From Sinorhizobium sp. B11 (GTDB taxonomy: Bacteria; Pseudomonadota; Alphaproteobacteria; Rhizobiales; Rhizobiaceae): a DNA stretch of 64,000 bases. A model generated the notes under the pieces. It saw only the letters and a list, made by a program, of their open reading frames with translations. It had not been told where the DNA came from and made no database searches. Where the stretch lies: positions 1,550,001 to 1,614,000 of the forward strand of contig CP091034.1 in assembly GCA_039725955.1 (NCBI GenBank), read 5' to 3'. The first letter of the stretch is position 1. Every line of letters begins with the position of its first letter. Made by a program: the position numbers and the translations under genes. Of this stretch, positions 33,498-42,355 are shown piece after piece.

Positions 33498-33899
33498 TCA
33501 GACGGCGATGGCGGCTGCTGCAGCCTGGGCAATGTCGAGGTCCTGAGCGACTGCCCCTCCGGACACGCCGACGGCGCCGATCACGATGTTGCGTCCATCG
33601 GTAAGGGGAATGCCGCCTGCGAAGACGACGAGGCCGCCATTGGTCTGCTCCAAGCCGAACGATGTGCCGCCGGGTTTGCAGAATTCGCCGATCGTTTCCG
33701 TCGGCATGGAAAACAGCGCAGCAGTCCGGGCCTTGTTGACGGCGATGTCGATGGAGCCGAGCACGGCGCCGTCCATGCGTGCAAACGCCTTTATGTGGGC
33801 GCCTGCATCGAGGACCGCGATATTGGCGGGAACGCCGATTTCCCTTGCCCGCGCCTCACCGGCGGCGATGACTCTGCGGGCTTCTTCGATGGTGATCAT
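33498..33899 (-). CDS. GlcG/HbpS-like protein
   Basis: 133-aa protein of the GlcG/HbpS (heme-degradation-related) family: start MITIEEARRVIAAGEARA, then NIAVLDAGAHIKAFARMDGA, ARTAALFSMPTE and the glycine-rich GGIPLTDGRNIVIGAVGVSGG block, all typical. Members bind heme or stabilise glycolate-oxidase-like enzymes. It is probably the first gene of a unit with the downstream SDR and NTF2-like genes, and lies downstream of an AraC regulator on the same strand. Confidence 0.86.
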   Translation of the reverse strand: MITIEEARRVIAAGEARAREIGVPANIAVLDAGAHIKAFARMDGAVLGSIDIAVNKARTAALFSMPTETIGEFCKPGGTSFGLEQTNGGLVVFAGGIPLTDGRNIVIGAVGVSGGAVAQDLDIAQAAAAAIAV

Positions 33900-34065
33900 G
33901 TCCCTGTCTCCTCTCATCGTTCGGGGGCAGGCCCGTTCGATGCGACAGGTTTAGGCTGGACGTCGCGTGCCGTATTTCCATCTCTTGCTGCACTATGTGC
34001 AAATCTTGCGCCTGACGGACGCGCAAGGGGAACAGGCAAGCGCCTCAGGAAGGTAGATGGGTCGC

Positions 34066-34953
34066 TTATGAGGTGAAAAGCGCGCGGTACTGGCCCGGCG
34101 TCAGCCCCGTCATCTTGCGGAAGACACGAGTGAAGTTTGCCTGCGAGCCGAAGCCTGTATCGATGGCGATCTCCACCAGCGAAGACTGCGCGAGCCGCAG
34201 CTTCTCCTTGGCTGCCTCGATCCGTCGCTCGGTGACATAGCGATGCGGCGCAAAGCCGGTGGCGGCGCGAAACACGCGGGAAAAGTGGAAGGGGCTGAGG
34301 CAGGCCTCGGCCGCAAGGTCCTCCAGCGATATCTCCGCCGCGATGCGCGCCTCGATGAAATCGAGGACGCGCCTCAGCCTCTTCGGATCGATGGTGGGTG
34401 TCCGCGTCGGCGGGTGCCAGCGGGCGGACGAATAGGTCCCGAGCAAATGCGCCGCCAGCGCCAGCTGGATTCCATCGAGAAACAGCCGGTCCGTTGCTTC
34501 CAGTTTGCGATTCAGCACGCCACGAAAGAGCTCGCCTAGTTGCAAGATTACCGGATCGGGGACGCCGCCCGCATAAGCGATTTGCGCCCTGGCCGGGTCG
34601 ATATCAAAGTTTGAAAGTGCACTCTCGGCAACGAGTGATGGCGGCAGGAAGATGTGCAGGGACTCGGGCATGGTGCCGACAATCTCAACAGCGCTCTCAT
34701 TGACGCCAGCTGGACATACCCAGGCAATGCCCGGTCGGGCGATAGCCTCCCGCCGGTGACCGTCGCCTGTCCATCTGATCTTCGACTGCCCCGACAAAAG
34801 GACGGCTATCTCCGTGCATTCGAGCGTAAGGTCGACCTGCCAGCCCGGATCGAAACGCCGGAGCTCGACCTGCAGGCCCGAACATTCAACAAGCCCGCCC
34901 ACCTGCTGACTGGTCGGATATTTTCTGTCGCCTTGCGATGCGTCGAAATCCAT
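34066..34953 (-). CDS. AraC-family transcriptional regulator
   Basis: 295-aa regulator. The C-terminal AraC domain has both HTH motifs: ISLEDLAAEACLSPFHFSRVFRAATGFAPHRYV (residues 215-247) and LVEIAIDTGFGSQANFTRVFRKMTGLTPGQYR (near 262-293). The N-terminal half is a sensory domain without a recognised ligand signature. The start MDFDASQGDRKY at 34953 is chosen because a longer in-frame extension is unlike a protein. It may regulate the GlcG-SDR-NTF2-like genes downstream. Confidence 0.88.
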   Translation of the reverse strand: MDFDASQGDRKYPTSQQVGGLVECSGLQVELRRFDPGWQVDLTLECTEIAVLLSGQSKIRWTGDGHRREAIARPGIAWVCPAGVNESAVEIVGTMPESLHIFLPPSLVAESALSNFDIDPARAQIAYAGGVPDPVILQLGELFRGVLNRKLEATDRLFLDGIQLALAAHLLGTYSSARWHPPTRTPTIDPKRLRRVLDFIEARIAAEISLEDLAAEACLSPFHFSRVFRAATGFAPHRYVTERRIEAAKEKLRLAQSSLVEIAIDTGFGSQANFTRVFRKMTGLTPGQYRALFTS

Positions 34954-35237
34954 GTCGCATCCTCGTCGTGAAGATAGGCTGGAAATTTGGACTGATAAGC
35001 GCGAGGGGCTGAGTGCCGCCACCACGTTGCGATCTGCAATTCTTTTTTTGATTTATGAATGAAAATTTCGGGCACAGGCGCGCTGATATCGGGAGCCCGC
35101 GCACTGCAATCAGGATTTTGACGAAAATTCAGGCGAGCGCAAGTGCGATAGCCGAAAGGGCTGCTGTCAGCATGTCGGCGACGGACGTCGAGATTTTATA
35201 GGCTGATCGGCGAAAACTGCTGGGAGGGGTATCGAGA

Positions 35238-35276
35238 AAGCGCCTGCTTCGGAATGATCTACGAAAACAGGCGCTT
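35238..35276 (-). terminator. Terminator of tRNA-Asn
   Basis: Stem AAGCGCCTG / CAGGCGCTT around a long loop, followed on the minus strand by TTTC. It lies about 12 bp past the tRNA 3' end. The rest of 34954-35287 holds no gene I can support. Confidence 0.55.
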
Positions 35277-35287
35277 ATCTCTGAAAC

Positions 35288-35362
35288 TGGCTCCCCGGGC
35301 CGGATTCGAACCGGCGACCTGTCGATTAACAGTCGAATGCTCTACCGCTGAGCTACCAGGGA
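35288..35362 (-). tRNA. tRNA-Asn (GTT)
   Basis: 75-nt cloverleaf on the minus strand. Acceptor TCCCTGG pairs with CCGGGGA, D-loop with AGCTCAGCGGTAGAGC, anticodon arm CGACTGTTAATCG with GTT anticodon, T-loop GGTTCGAATCC, encoded CCA end. Confidence 0.97.
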
Positions 35363-35480
35363 TCACCGCTTGGCCGCGGCGTGAGCGGGGTAATACAAAT
35401 GCTTTCCCGATTTGCCAAGCAGTTTTTTCAAAAAAATGAAATCAGCTTGTATTTGCAGCGCTTGGGCCCATCTCTTGTGG

Positions 35481-35774
35481 ATGACTAGCAGCAAAAATGG
35501 GCCGAAAAAGGCCGGAGAAAAGCGTTTCGGTATCGATCACAGGGATGGCAAGCTTGTTCTCGGCTCGCTGCGGGTGCCGATGCCGCGCTCGCGTATCGCA
35601 CGCATGATGACTGGAATGGTCCTCATTTTCGGCGGTTTCCTTGGCTTTTTGCCTATTCTGGGATTCTGGATGCTGCCGCTGGGCTTCATCGTCCTGTCTC
35701 ACGACTTGCCGATAGCACGCAGATGGCGGCGCCGTTTTGCCGTCTGGTGGCATCGCCGGAAGCGGCCCGCGTAA
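35481..35774 (+). CDS. Small transmembrane protein (PGPGW-like)
   Basis: 97 aa with two closely spaced hydrophobic segments (MMTGMVLIFGGFLGFLPILGFWMLPLGFIVLS) after a basic N-terminal region, and an Arg/Trp-rich cytoplasmic tail (ARRWRRRFAVWWHRRKRPA). Size and the G-F-L-P-I-L-G-FW-MLPLG loop resemble the PGPGW putative membrane protein family. The start at 35481 is chosen to avoid a hydrophilic upstream extension. Function unknown. Confidence 0.65.
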   Translation: MTSSKNGPKKAGEKRFGIDHRDGKLVLGSLRVPMPRSRIARMMTGMVLIFGGFLGFLPILGFWMLPLGFIVLSHDLPIARRWRRRFAVWWHRRKRPA

Positions 35775-35828
35775 GTTCGTATGCGGCTATGCCGGGAGAA
35801 TCAGCGCCGCAGCGCAGCCCTGGATCCG

Positions 35829-36215
35829 TCAGTGCGGTGAGACAGCAGGGCTTGCAGCCGGAGCTGGAGAGATGGCTCCTGTTTCAGTAATCTCCGACAG
35901 GTGAATTGGCAGCTCGCCATTTTCCTCGAGCGCCGTCGCCGTTATCGCGAGCACGCCGATGAGAATGATCAGCAGCTTTACCGCGTGGGAGCTGAGATTG
36001 GCTTTCTGCCAGCCGCTCTCGATACGCGAAGGCTCCAGATAATATTTATAGTAAAATTCCGGGTCGCTGGTTTCGACGAGGTTGTCATAAATATGCGGCG
36101 GCACCCCGACATGCCGCACTGAGCTGCGGCCGGCGAATTTGGCATGAAGAACCTGAGTCTCTGGGTCGTAGGAGACAGCGCGAATCTGCTTGGAATTCAA
36201 AGGCACCCAATTCAT
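35829..36215 (-). CDS. KTSC-domain protein with C-terminal membrane segment
   Basis: 128 aa. The N-terminal ~60 residues match the KTSC domain: MNWVPLNSKQIRAVSYDPETQVLHAKF then VRHVGVPPHIYDNLVE and FYYKYYLEPSR. A hydrophobic helix (AVKLLIILIGVLAITATAL, about residues 78-96) and an acidic Ser/Pro/Ala tail follow. KTSC domains are associated with RNA-binding or ribosome-related proteins, but this one may be membrane-tethered. A second KTSC-like protein lies 600 bp away. Confidence 0.75.
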   Translation of the reverse strand: MNWVPLNSKQIRAVSYDPETQVLHAKFAGRSSVRHVGVPPHIYDNLVETSDPEFYYKYYLEPSRIESGWQKANLSSHAVKLLIILIGVLAITATALEENGELPIHLSEITETGAISPAPAASPAVSPH

Positions 36216-36452
36216 TTCAACTCCTGTCTCTCCCAGAGGTAGGATGGAATGACGATTCTGAAAGTCAAGTTAAGAGTTTGTTACTAATGTTTGAAGTTAA
36301 ATTTCGGTGTAGCTAATATAGCGAAGGTGAAGGCGATCATTGTGATCGCAGATCGTTCCCTCGGGATAAATATAGGCGACAGGCTAATCTCGCTGAGATC
36401 TGTCTCTTGCACGGCCGATAGACTTATGGTTGCGGACTGGGTAGCTGTTAGC

Positions 36453-36542
36453 CTAATTGTTGTTCAGCGCAGCCCGAATTTCCATCACGATGGACCTTTT
36501 ATCATCAGCTGCGCCTGCGGCTGTCGCGGCGTCCTCAGACAC
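36453..36542 (-). CDS. Possible 29-aa peptide
   Basis: GTG start with AAGGA eight bases upstream, 29 codons, reading MSEDAATAAG then a short acidic/basic part and MEIRAALNNN. It is the only clean short frame in the otherwise empty 36216-36676 stretch, which is lower in GC than its surroundings. Evidence is weak; it may be a chance frame. Confidence 0.25.
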   Translation of the reverse strand: MSEDAATAAGAADDKRSIVMEIRAALNNN

Positions 36543-36676
36543 CGGATCGGTCCTTGATCACTACGAGCCTTATGTGGCCGGAGTTTGAAATTGCAGGAAA
36601 TGTTTTTGGAATGCCCTCTTGCGATTTCCTTACGATCATTCTAAACGCTCGCCACGGCTAGCATGACAGCCTGTGA

Positions 36677-36750
36677 GGCCTCGTGGCGGAGTGGTGACGC
36701 AGAGGACTGCAAATCCTTGTACCCCGGTTCAATTCCGGGCGAGGCCTCCA
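36677..36750 (+). tRNA. tRNA-Cys (GCA)
   Basis: 74-nt cloverleaf on the plus strand. Acceptor GGCCTCG / CGAGGCC, anticodon arm AGGACTGCAAATCCT with GCA anticodon, T-loop GGTTCAATTCC, encoded CCA at 36748-36750. Confidence 0.97.
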
Positions 36751-36818
36751 AAAATTCCACCGACATAGAAATCGATCCGCCTCGGAAATGAGGCGCGGCA
36801 CCAGTCAGCAGTCTCGCG

Positions 36819-37109
36819 TCACCAGATGCCGGGAACCTTTGCGAAATCGAATTGGGCTGGCGTGATCCCGGTGAGGCAGTAAAGCGCCCGCAACCCACCG
36901 CTGCGCAGGCCAGCCAGATAGCTGGCATCGTCTGCTGCAGTGTCGTTCTCTATCTGCACATCGGGGCCGAGCAGTCGCCGCAGCCCCTGCGCCGAAATAC
37001 GCGTGAAATTGCAGATCGCGCCGCTTTTGAATTTCACGAGCAGCAGTCGAGCCTCCGGATTGTAGTGGAGTGTCTCGATATCCGATGATTGAATGGCGAA
37101 TGTTTGCAT
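36819..37109 (-). CDS. Second KTSC-like small protein
   Basis: 96 aa, beginning MQTFAIQSSDIETLHYNPEARLLLVKFKSGAICNF, which follows the KTSC pattern (x-Y-x-P-x3-L-x-V-x-F). The rest is a hydrophilic helical tail ending PAQFDFAKVPGIW. Soluble, no signal peptide. It shares the KTSC N-terminal logic with the 128-aa protein at 35829-36215, and the tRNA-Cys lies between the two. Role unknown. Confidence 0.65.
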   Translation of the reverse strand: MQTFAIQSSDIETLHYNPEARLLLVKFKSGAICNFTRISAQGLRRLLGPDVQIENDTAADDASYLAGLRSGGLRALYCLTGITPAQFDFAKVPGIW

Positions 37110-37268
37110 GCCGCCAACCTAGCGAAAGCTATGACCTGCGCAACAATATGGTTGATATAGAGTTAATTGCGCAATCAACTGTGCCGGCTTGATCCGAATG
37201 GACACGGAAATCCATTCTTCCGGCGCGCCAGCGGGCAGTTGGAAGATTTTCGCCGGGAGGGCGATCTG

Positions 37269-37370
37269 TCAGTTCGTCTCGTGGTCAAGCATCCCGCAGC
37301 AGAATATGCCTACGAGCGCTGCGACGATGAAAAAGTCGAACAGCGTGAAATATTCCAGAATGGCAGACAT
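37269..37370 (-). CDS. 33-aa single-span membrane protein
   Basis: 33 codons. Starts MSAILEYFTLFDFF, then a hydrophobic helix (FFIVAALVGIFCCGML, residues 13-28, with two adjacent cysteines) and a polar tail DHETN. AGGAGG lies 8 nt before the ATG. Likely inner-membrane; function unknown. It resembles the 32-aa protein at 31848-31946 in size and layout but not in sequence. Confidence 0.6.
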   Translation of the reverse strand: MSAILEYFTLFDFFIVAALVGIFCCGMLDHETN

Positions 37371-37578
37371 GGCCTGCTCCTCCTCATTTTCCTCCGGTTA
37401 GAACAATATCATGAATTCGTAATTTACTCCACGCGGAAGTTGCAACTTTCGTCTTTCACCTGTTGCATGCGGGGAAGGGCCTGCGGGATTCTTCAAACGG
37501 GCCTCCGGCAAGCCTTGAAAGCATTCGTGCCGGAGATTAAGAGACGGAGGACAGAACCGATTTCATCGGCGAGAGGAT

Positions 37579-38244
37579 ATGATGGATTTCGAAGCAGCAC
37601 GCGTAAAGATGGTCGACAACCAGGTCCGCACCACGGACGTTACCTCGCATTCGGTGCTGACGGCCTTCCTCACCGTCCCACGCGAAGCATTCGTGCCGGA
37701 AAAGGCGAAGGTGCTGGCCTATATCGATAACGACATCGAAATTGCTCCGGCAGCTGCCGGCAATCCGGGCCGCTTCCTCATGGAGGCGTCGCCACTCGCC
37801 AAACTGCTGCAGCTCGCCGCCGTCACCAAGGATGATGCCGTTCTGGAAGTCGGCGCGGGCACGGGCTACACTTCCGCACTGCTGTCACTGATCGCAGGCT
37901 CCGTCGTGGCGCTCGAATCGGACGAGACCCTTGCTGCTGAAGCCAAGGCAAATCTCGCCGGTTATGCAAATGTGCAGGTGGTGACTGGCGCGCTTGAAAA
38001 GGGCAATGCTGCCGGCGCTCTCTACGATCTGATCTTCATCAACGGTTCAGTAGAAGAAGTTCCTGCCGCACTTCTCGGCCAGCTGCAGGATGGCGGCCGT
38101 CTCGTTGTCGTGCAGGGTTACGGCAATGCGGCCCGTGCGAAGGTCTTTGTCAGCGAGCGTGGTGCTGTTTCCGAAAACGTCTTCTTCAATGCTTCGGTCA
38201 AGCCGCTGCCCGGTTTCACCAAGGCTCGGGAATTCGTATTCTAA
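37579..38244 (+). CDS. Protein-L-isoaspartate O-methyltransferase family protein
   Basis: 221-aa SAM-dependent methyltransferase of the PCMT family, which repairs isoaspartyl residues in damaged proteins. N-terminal RVKMVDNQVRTTDVTSHSVLTAFLTVPREAFVPE is typical; the SAM motif VLEVGAGTGYTSALLSLIAG lies near residue 92 and MEASPLAKLLQLA precedes it. It differs from the second pcm (60268-60921) in sequence. Followed by a terminator and, after 230 bp, by the popZ-like gene, where rhizobia usually carry a tolC gene. Confidence 0.86.
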   Translation: MMDFEAARVKMVDNQVRTTDVTSHSVLTAFLTVPREAFVPEKAKVLAYIDNDIEIAPAAAGNPGRFLMEASPLAKLLQLAAVTKDDAVLEVGAGTGYTSALLSLIAGSVVALESDETLAAEAKANLAGYANVQVVTGALEKGNAAGALYDLIFINGSVEEVPAALLGQLQDGGRLVVVQGYGNAARAKVFVSERGAVSENVFFNASVKPLPGFTKAREFVF

Positions 38245-38271
38245 GGCGTTTCTGGCGCGGTTTTTATGGAG

Positions 38272-38290
38272 CGGGCGCCATCGGCGCCCG
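38272..38290 (+). terminator. Terminator after the PCMT-like gene
   Basis: Perfect 8-bp stem CGGGCGCC / GGCGCCCG with a 3-nt loop, followed by TTTTCGTTTT. Confidence 0.85.
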
Positions 38291-38476
38291 TTTTCGTTTT
38301 GGCTGTCTTAAAAGCCCTCACAGACTTCGCTTACACTCGGGTAACAAAACTGTGCATGGCTGCATTTGTTTGATTCGCGCTGATTTTTTTCCCCTTTGGG
38401 GTATTCTAAGGTCATGGTGATTCGGATGCATGCTCCACGCCATCCGGTCGTTGTTTAAGGGATAACGGGGATAGAT

Positions 38477-39364
38477 ATGGCTCAGCCAGGTGTAGTGCGT
38501 GAACCGTCCATGGAAGAGATCCTGGCCTCCATTCGTCAGATTATCGAAAGCAATGAGCCGGGCGCCGGAAAGGCGATTTCAACCTCTCTTCCTCCCGTAT
38601 ACGGCGCAGAAGAGGAAAACGACTCCGAAATCCATCTGACGGTCGACGAAACCTATGCCGGCGTCGAATTCCCCGAGCCGCCTGCGCTGCGTTCCGATCC
38701 GCGTTTCATCGCAGCAAATTCTGCCGGCACGGCGCCCGAGCCGGAAGTGCCGGCCCGCGCCATGTCCCTAGCCGATGTTGCAGCCCGCGTCCGTGCCGCT
38801 TCCGAGCGCAGCGCCGTCCAGGCCGGACAGGCTCTTCGTGACGTGCCCCAGGTATTCCGCGATCCGCAGCCGCAATTCGAACCGCAGTCGGCTTATGAAG
38901 CGCCGCGCGCAGCAGCCGCTCCCCGCCCGGCCGAGCCGGCGCCCCTCGTTGCCCCGATTGCTCCTGCTGCCCAGTATGCACCAGAGCCGGTGCCCGTTTT
39001 TGCCGAGCAGCGTCTGCCCGAGGTTCTGCGGCCTGCGCTCGTCGAGGAGGCGCCTGCGCTTTCCGCGGTCGAGCAGCGTATCGAGCCGGTGGCATACCAG
39101 CCTGCCGACGTCGCGCCTGCCAGCGTTACGGAAGAAGTACAGCCGTCACTTCTGTCGCAGAACACCGGCCTGCAGGTTGCCCGTTCCTTCGAAGAACTTG
39201 CCGCTGCCATCGATGGTGCAGCCGAGCGCCGCTCGCTGGATGAGATTGCCGAAGACATGCTGCGGCCGATGCTGCGCGAATGGCTTGATGACAATCTGCC
39301 GACGCTGGTCGAACGTCTCGTCCGCGAAGAAATCGAACGCGTGGCGCGCGGCCCGCGCCGCTGA
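38477..39364 (+). CDS. popZ: PopZ-family polar organizing protein (DUF2497)
   Basis: 295 aa, with conserved ends and a variable middle, as in PopZ. N-terminal SMEEILASIRQIIES (residues 11-25) is the partner-binding helix; the C-terminal SLDEIAEDMLRPMLREWLDDNLPTLVERLVREEI is the assembly helix region. The middle is Pro/Ala/Glu-rich and disordered. PopZ forms polar scaffolds that anchor ParB and cell-cycle factors; in Agrobacterium-type polar growers it marks the new pole. Immediately upstream of valS, the usual rhizobial order. Confidence 0.87.
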   Translation: MAQPGVVREPSMEEILASIRQIIESNEPGAGKAISTSLPPVYGAEEENDSEIHLTVDETYAGVEFPEPPALRSDPRFIAANSAGTAPEPEVPARAMSLADVAARVRAASERSAVQAGQALRDVPQVFRDPQPQFEPQSAYEAPRAAAAPRPAEPAPLVAPIAPAAQYAPEPVPVFAEQRLPEVLRPALVEEAPALSAVEQRIEPVAYQPADVAPASVTEEVQPSLLSQNTGLQVARSFEELAAAIDGAAERRSLDEIAEDMLRPMLREWLDDNLPTLVERLVREEIERVARGPRR

Positions 39365-39388
39365 CCGGAAACGCTTTTTCCAGACAAG

Positions 39389-39413
39389 AGCCGCTCCGGT
39401 CTCCGGGGCGGCT
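39389..39413 (+). terminator. Terminator after popZ
   Basis: Stem AGCCGCTCCGG / CCGGGGCGGCT (one G-T pair) with a 3-nt loop and TTTTTT after it. Confidence 0.85.
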
Positions 39414-39483
39414 TTTTTATTGACTTGGCCGTAGCCATCCTATTTACAAAACGCCCATCCTCGAACCTCGAATTGGTCAGAAA

Positions 39484-42327
39484 ATGCTCGAAAAGACCTA
39501 CGATTCCGCTGCCGTCGAACCGAAAATCGCCGCGAAATGGGATGAGGCGGATGCCTTCCGCGCCGGTGTGAACGCAAAGCCGAATGCGGAAAGCTTCACC
39601 ATTGTCATCCCGCCGCCGAATGTCACGGGCTCGCTGCACATGGGCCACGCGCTCAACAATACGCTGCAGGACGTCCTGGTGCGGTTCGAGCGCATGCGCG
39701 GCAAGGATGTTCTCTGGCAGCCGGGCATGGACCATGCCGGCATCGCCACGCAGATGGTTGTCGAGCGCAAGCTGATGGAACAGCAGCTTCCCGGCCGCCG
39801 CGACATGGGCCGCGATGCCTTCATCGAAAAGATTTGGGAATGGAAGGCTGAATCGGGCGGCCTGATTTTCAATCAGTTGAAGCGTCTCGGCGCTTCGTGC
39901 GACTGGTCTCGTGAGCGCTTCACCATGGATGAGGGCCTGTCCCAGGCTGTCCTCGAAGTCTTCGTCACGCTCTACAAGGAAGGGCTGATTTACAAGGACA
40001 AGCGCCTCGTCAACTGGGATCCGAAGTTGCTGACTGCGATCTCCGACATGGAAGTCGAGCAGATCGAGCTCAAAGGCAATCTCTGGCATCTGCGCTATCC
40101 GCTGGAGGAGGGGGTCACCTATCAGTACCCGATCGCTTTTGACGAGGAGGGCAAGCCCACCGAATTCGAAACGCGTGATTACCTCGTGGTTGCGACGACG
40201 CGGCCGGAGACGATGCTTGGCGATACCGGCGTTGCGGTCAATCCCAAGGACGAGCGCTACAAGTCGATAGTCGGCAAACACGTCATCCTCCCGATCGTTG
40301 GCCGCAGGATTCCGATTGTTGCCGACGACTATGCCGATCCGACAGCCGGCACGGGCGCGGTCAAGATCACACCCGCGCATGATTTCAACGACTTTGATGT
40401 CGGCAGGCGTGCTGGCCTGCGCGCCATCAATGTCCTCAACGTTGATGCTTCGGTGACCATCAAGGAAAACGAGGACTTTCTGGAAGGTCTCGATCATCCG
40501 GCCGCCTTGCATGGCGCGTGGGACCGGCTGGAAGGCCAGGATCGCTTCGTCGCACGAAAGATCATTGTCGAGATTTTCGAGGAAGCAGGCCTGCTCGACA
40601 AGATCGAGCCGCATAAGCATATGGTTCCGCATGGCGATCGCGGTGGCGTGCCGATCGAGCCGCGTCTGACCGAGCAATGGTGGGTCGACAACAAGACCCT
40701 TGCCAAGCCCGCCATTGCTTCCGTTCGCGAAGGCCGGACAAAGTTCGTTCCCAAGAACTGGGAAAACACCTATTTCCAATGGATGGAGAATATCCAGCCG
40801 TGGTGCATCTCCCGTCAGCTCTGGTGGGGTCACCAGATTCCGGCCTGGTACGGTCCGGATGGTCAGGTTTTCGTCGAAAAGACCGAAGAAGAGGCGCTGC
40901 AGGCCGCCATCCAGCACTATCTGTCACATGAAGGGCCGATGAAGGCCTATGTCGAGGACCTGCTCGAGAATTTCCGGCCGGGTGAGATTCTGACACGTGA
41001 TGAAGACGTGCTCGACACCTGGTTCTCCTCGGCACTCTGGCCGTTCTCGACGCTTGGATGGCCGGACAAGACACCCGAACTGGAGCGATATTACCCGACG
41101 AGCGTTCTTGTCACCGGTTTCGATATCATTCCGTTCTGGGTTGTCCGCATGATGCAGATGGGCCTGCATTTCATGAAGGACGAGGACGATAACCCAGTCG
41201 AGCCGTTCCATACCGTCTATATTCACGCTCTCGTGCGCGACAAGAACGGGCAGAAGATGTCGAAGTCCAAGGGCAACGTCATCGACCCGCTCGAACTGAT
41301 CGACGAATATGGTGCGGATGCGCTGCGTTTCACGCTGGCGATCATGGCGGCCCAGGGCCGCGATGTGAAGCTCGACCCGGCGCGCATCGCCGGTTACCGC
41401 AATTTCGGCACCAAGCTCTGGAACGCCACGCGCTTTGCCGAAATGAACGGTGCCAAGAGCGATCCGCATTTCGTGCCGGAAGCAGCCGAACTCACCATCA
41501 ATCGCTGGATCCTGACAGAGCTTGCCCGCGCGGAACGTGACGTAACGGAAGCGCTTGAAGCCTACCGTTTCAACGATGCCGCCGGCGCGCTCTACCGTTT
41601 TGTCTGGAATCAGTTTTGCGACTGGTATCTCGAACTTCTGAAGCCGGTCTTCGGCGGAGAGGACGCGGCCGCGAAGGCTGAAGCCCAGGCTTGCAGCGCC
41701 TATGTTCTGGAAGAGATTTACAAGCTGTTGCATCCCTTCATGCCCTTCATGACCGAAGAGTTGTGGGCGCATACGGCGGGTGAGGGCCAGGAACGTGACG
41801 GATTGCTCTGCCACGCCGAATGGCCGTCGCCGTCTTACACCGACAATGCTGCCGCCGATGAGATCAATTGGCTGATCGACCTTGTTTCGGGCATCCGCTC
41901 GGTCCGCTCGGAAATGAACGTGCCGCCGTCGGCCACCGCGCCGCTCGTCGTCGTCGGTGCCAACAGCCTGACGCGTGAACGGCTGTTCCGTCACGACGCG
42001 GCCATCAAGCGCCTGGCGCGTGTCGAGGCGATCTCGCTTGCCGAATCTGCCCCGAAAGGTGCCGCTCAGATCGTCGTCGCGGAAGCGACTGTCTGCCTGC
42101 CGCTTGGCAAGCTGATCGATCTCACGGCGGAAAAGAGCCGCCTCGAAAAGGCGATTGCCAAGGCCGAAGGCGAAGTTGCGCGCATCGACGGCAAGCTGTC
42201 GAATGAGAAGTTCGTGGCCAATGCCAACCCGGAAGTGGTGGAAGCCGAGCGTGAGCGTCATGAAGAGCTGACAAGCCAGATCGCGAGTTTGAGGACTGCT
42301 CTGGCGCGAGTTAGCGAAGCGGGATAA
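39484..42327 (+). CDS. valS: Valyl-tRNA synthetase
   Basis: 947-aa class I synthetase charging tRNA-Val. HIGH motif appears as SLHMGHALNN near residue 50; KMSKS is KMSKSKGN near residue 597; the CP1 editing domain lies between. The C-terminal coiled coil (ELTSQIASLRTALARVSEAG and the EKAIAKAEGEVARIDGKL stretch) is the ValRS tRNA-binding arm. Length and domain order are normal. Followed by a terminator. Confidence 0.97.
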   Translation: MLEKTYDSAAVEPKIAAKWDEADAFRAGVNAKPNAESFTIVIPPPNVTGSLHMGHALNNTLQDVLVRFERMRGKDVLWQPGMDHAGIATQMVVERKLMEQQLPGRRDMGRDAFIEKIWEWKAESGGLIFNQLKRLGASCDWSRERFTMDEGLSQAVLEVFVTLYKEGLIYKDKRLVNWDPKLLTAISDMEVEQIELKGNLWHLRYPLEEGVTYQYPIAFDEEGKPTEFETRDYLVVATTRPETMLGDTGVAVNPKDERYKSIVGKHVILPIVGRRIPIVADDYADPTAGTGAVKITPAHDFNDFDVGRRAGLRAINVLNVDASVTIKENEDFLEGLDHPAALHGAWDRLEGQDRFVARKIIVEIFEEAGLLDKIEPHKHMVPHGDRGGVPIEPRLTEQWWVDNKTLAKPAIASVREGRTKFVPKNWENTYFQWMENIQPWCISRQLWWGHQIPAWYGPDGQVFVEKTEEEALQAAIQHYLSHEGPMKAYVEDLLENFRPGEILTRDEDVLDTWFSSALWPFSTLGWPDKTPELERYYPTSVLVTGFDIIPFWVVRMMQMGLHFMKDEDDNPVEPFHTVYIHALVRDKNGQKMSKSKGNVIDPLELIDEYGADALRFTLAIMAAQGRDVKLDPARIAGYRNFGTKLWNATRFAEMNGAKSDPHFVPEAAELTINRWILTELARAERDVTEALEAYRFNDAAGALYRFVWNQFCDWYLELLKPVFGGEDAAAKAEAQACSAYVLEEIYKLLHPFMPFMTEELWAHTAGEGQERDGLLCHAEWPSPSYTDNAAADEINWLIDLVSGIRSVRSEMNVPPSATAPLVVVGANSLTRERLFRHDAAIKRLARVEAISLAESAPKGAAQIVVAEATVCLPLGKLIDLTAEKSRLEKAIAKAEGEVARIDGKLSNEKFVANANPEVVEAERERHEELTSQIASLRTALARVSEAG

Positions 42328-42355
42328 TCGCGGTTAACGAGTATATTTTTTCTGG

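Noticed and set aside
35254..35439. Open frame reading APRAGFEPATCRLTVECS
   Set aside because: It is the translation of the tRNA-Asn antisense strand, a well-known false protein.
36291..36557. 88-codon plus-strand frame
   Set aside because: No ribosome site, no recognisable fold and atypical codon use.
36641..36928. Open frame with SPGIEPGYKDLQSSASPL
   Set aside because: It is translated across tRNA-Cys, another known artefact.
38372..38423. Two GATTC (GANTC) sites before popZ as a CcrM switch
   Set aside because: Two 4-base-defined sites in 230 bp is close to chance.
38893..40917. 674-codon minus-strand frame opposite popZ/valS
   Set aside because: Shadow frame of two confident genes.
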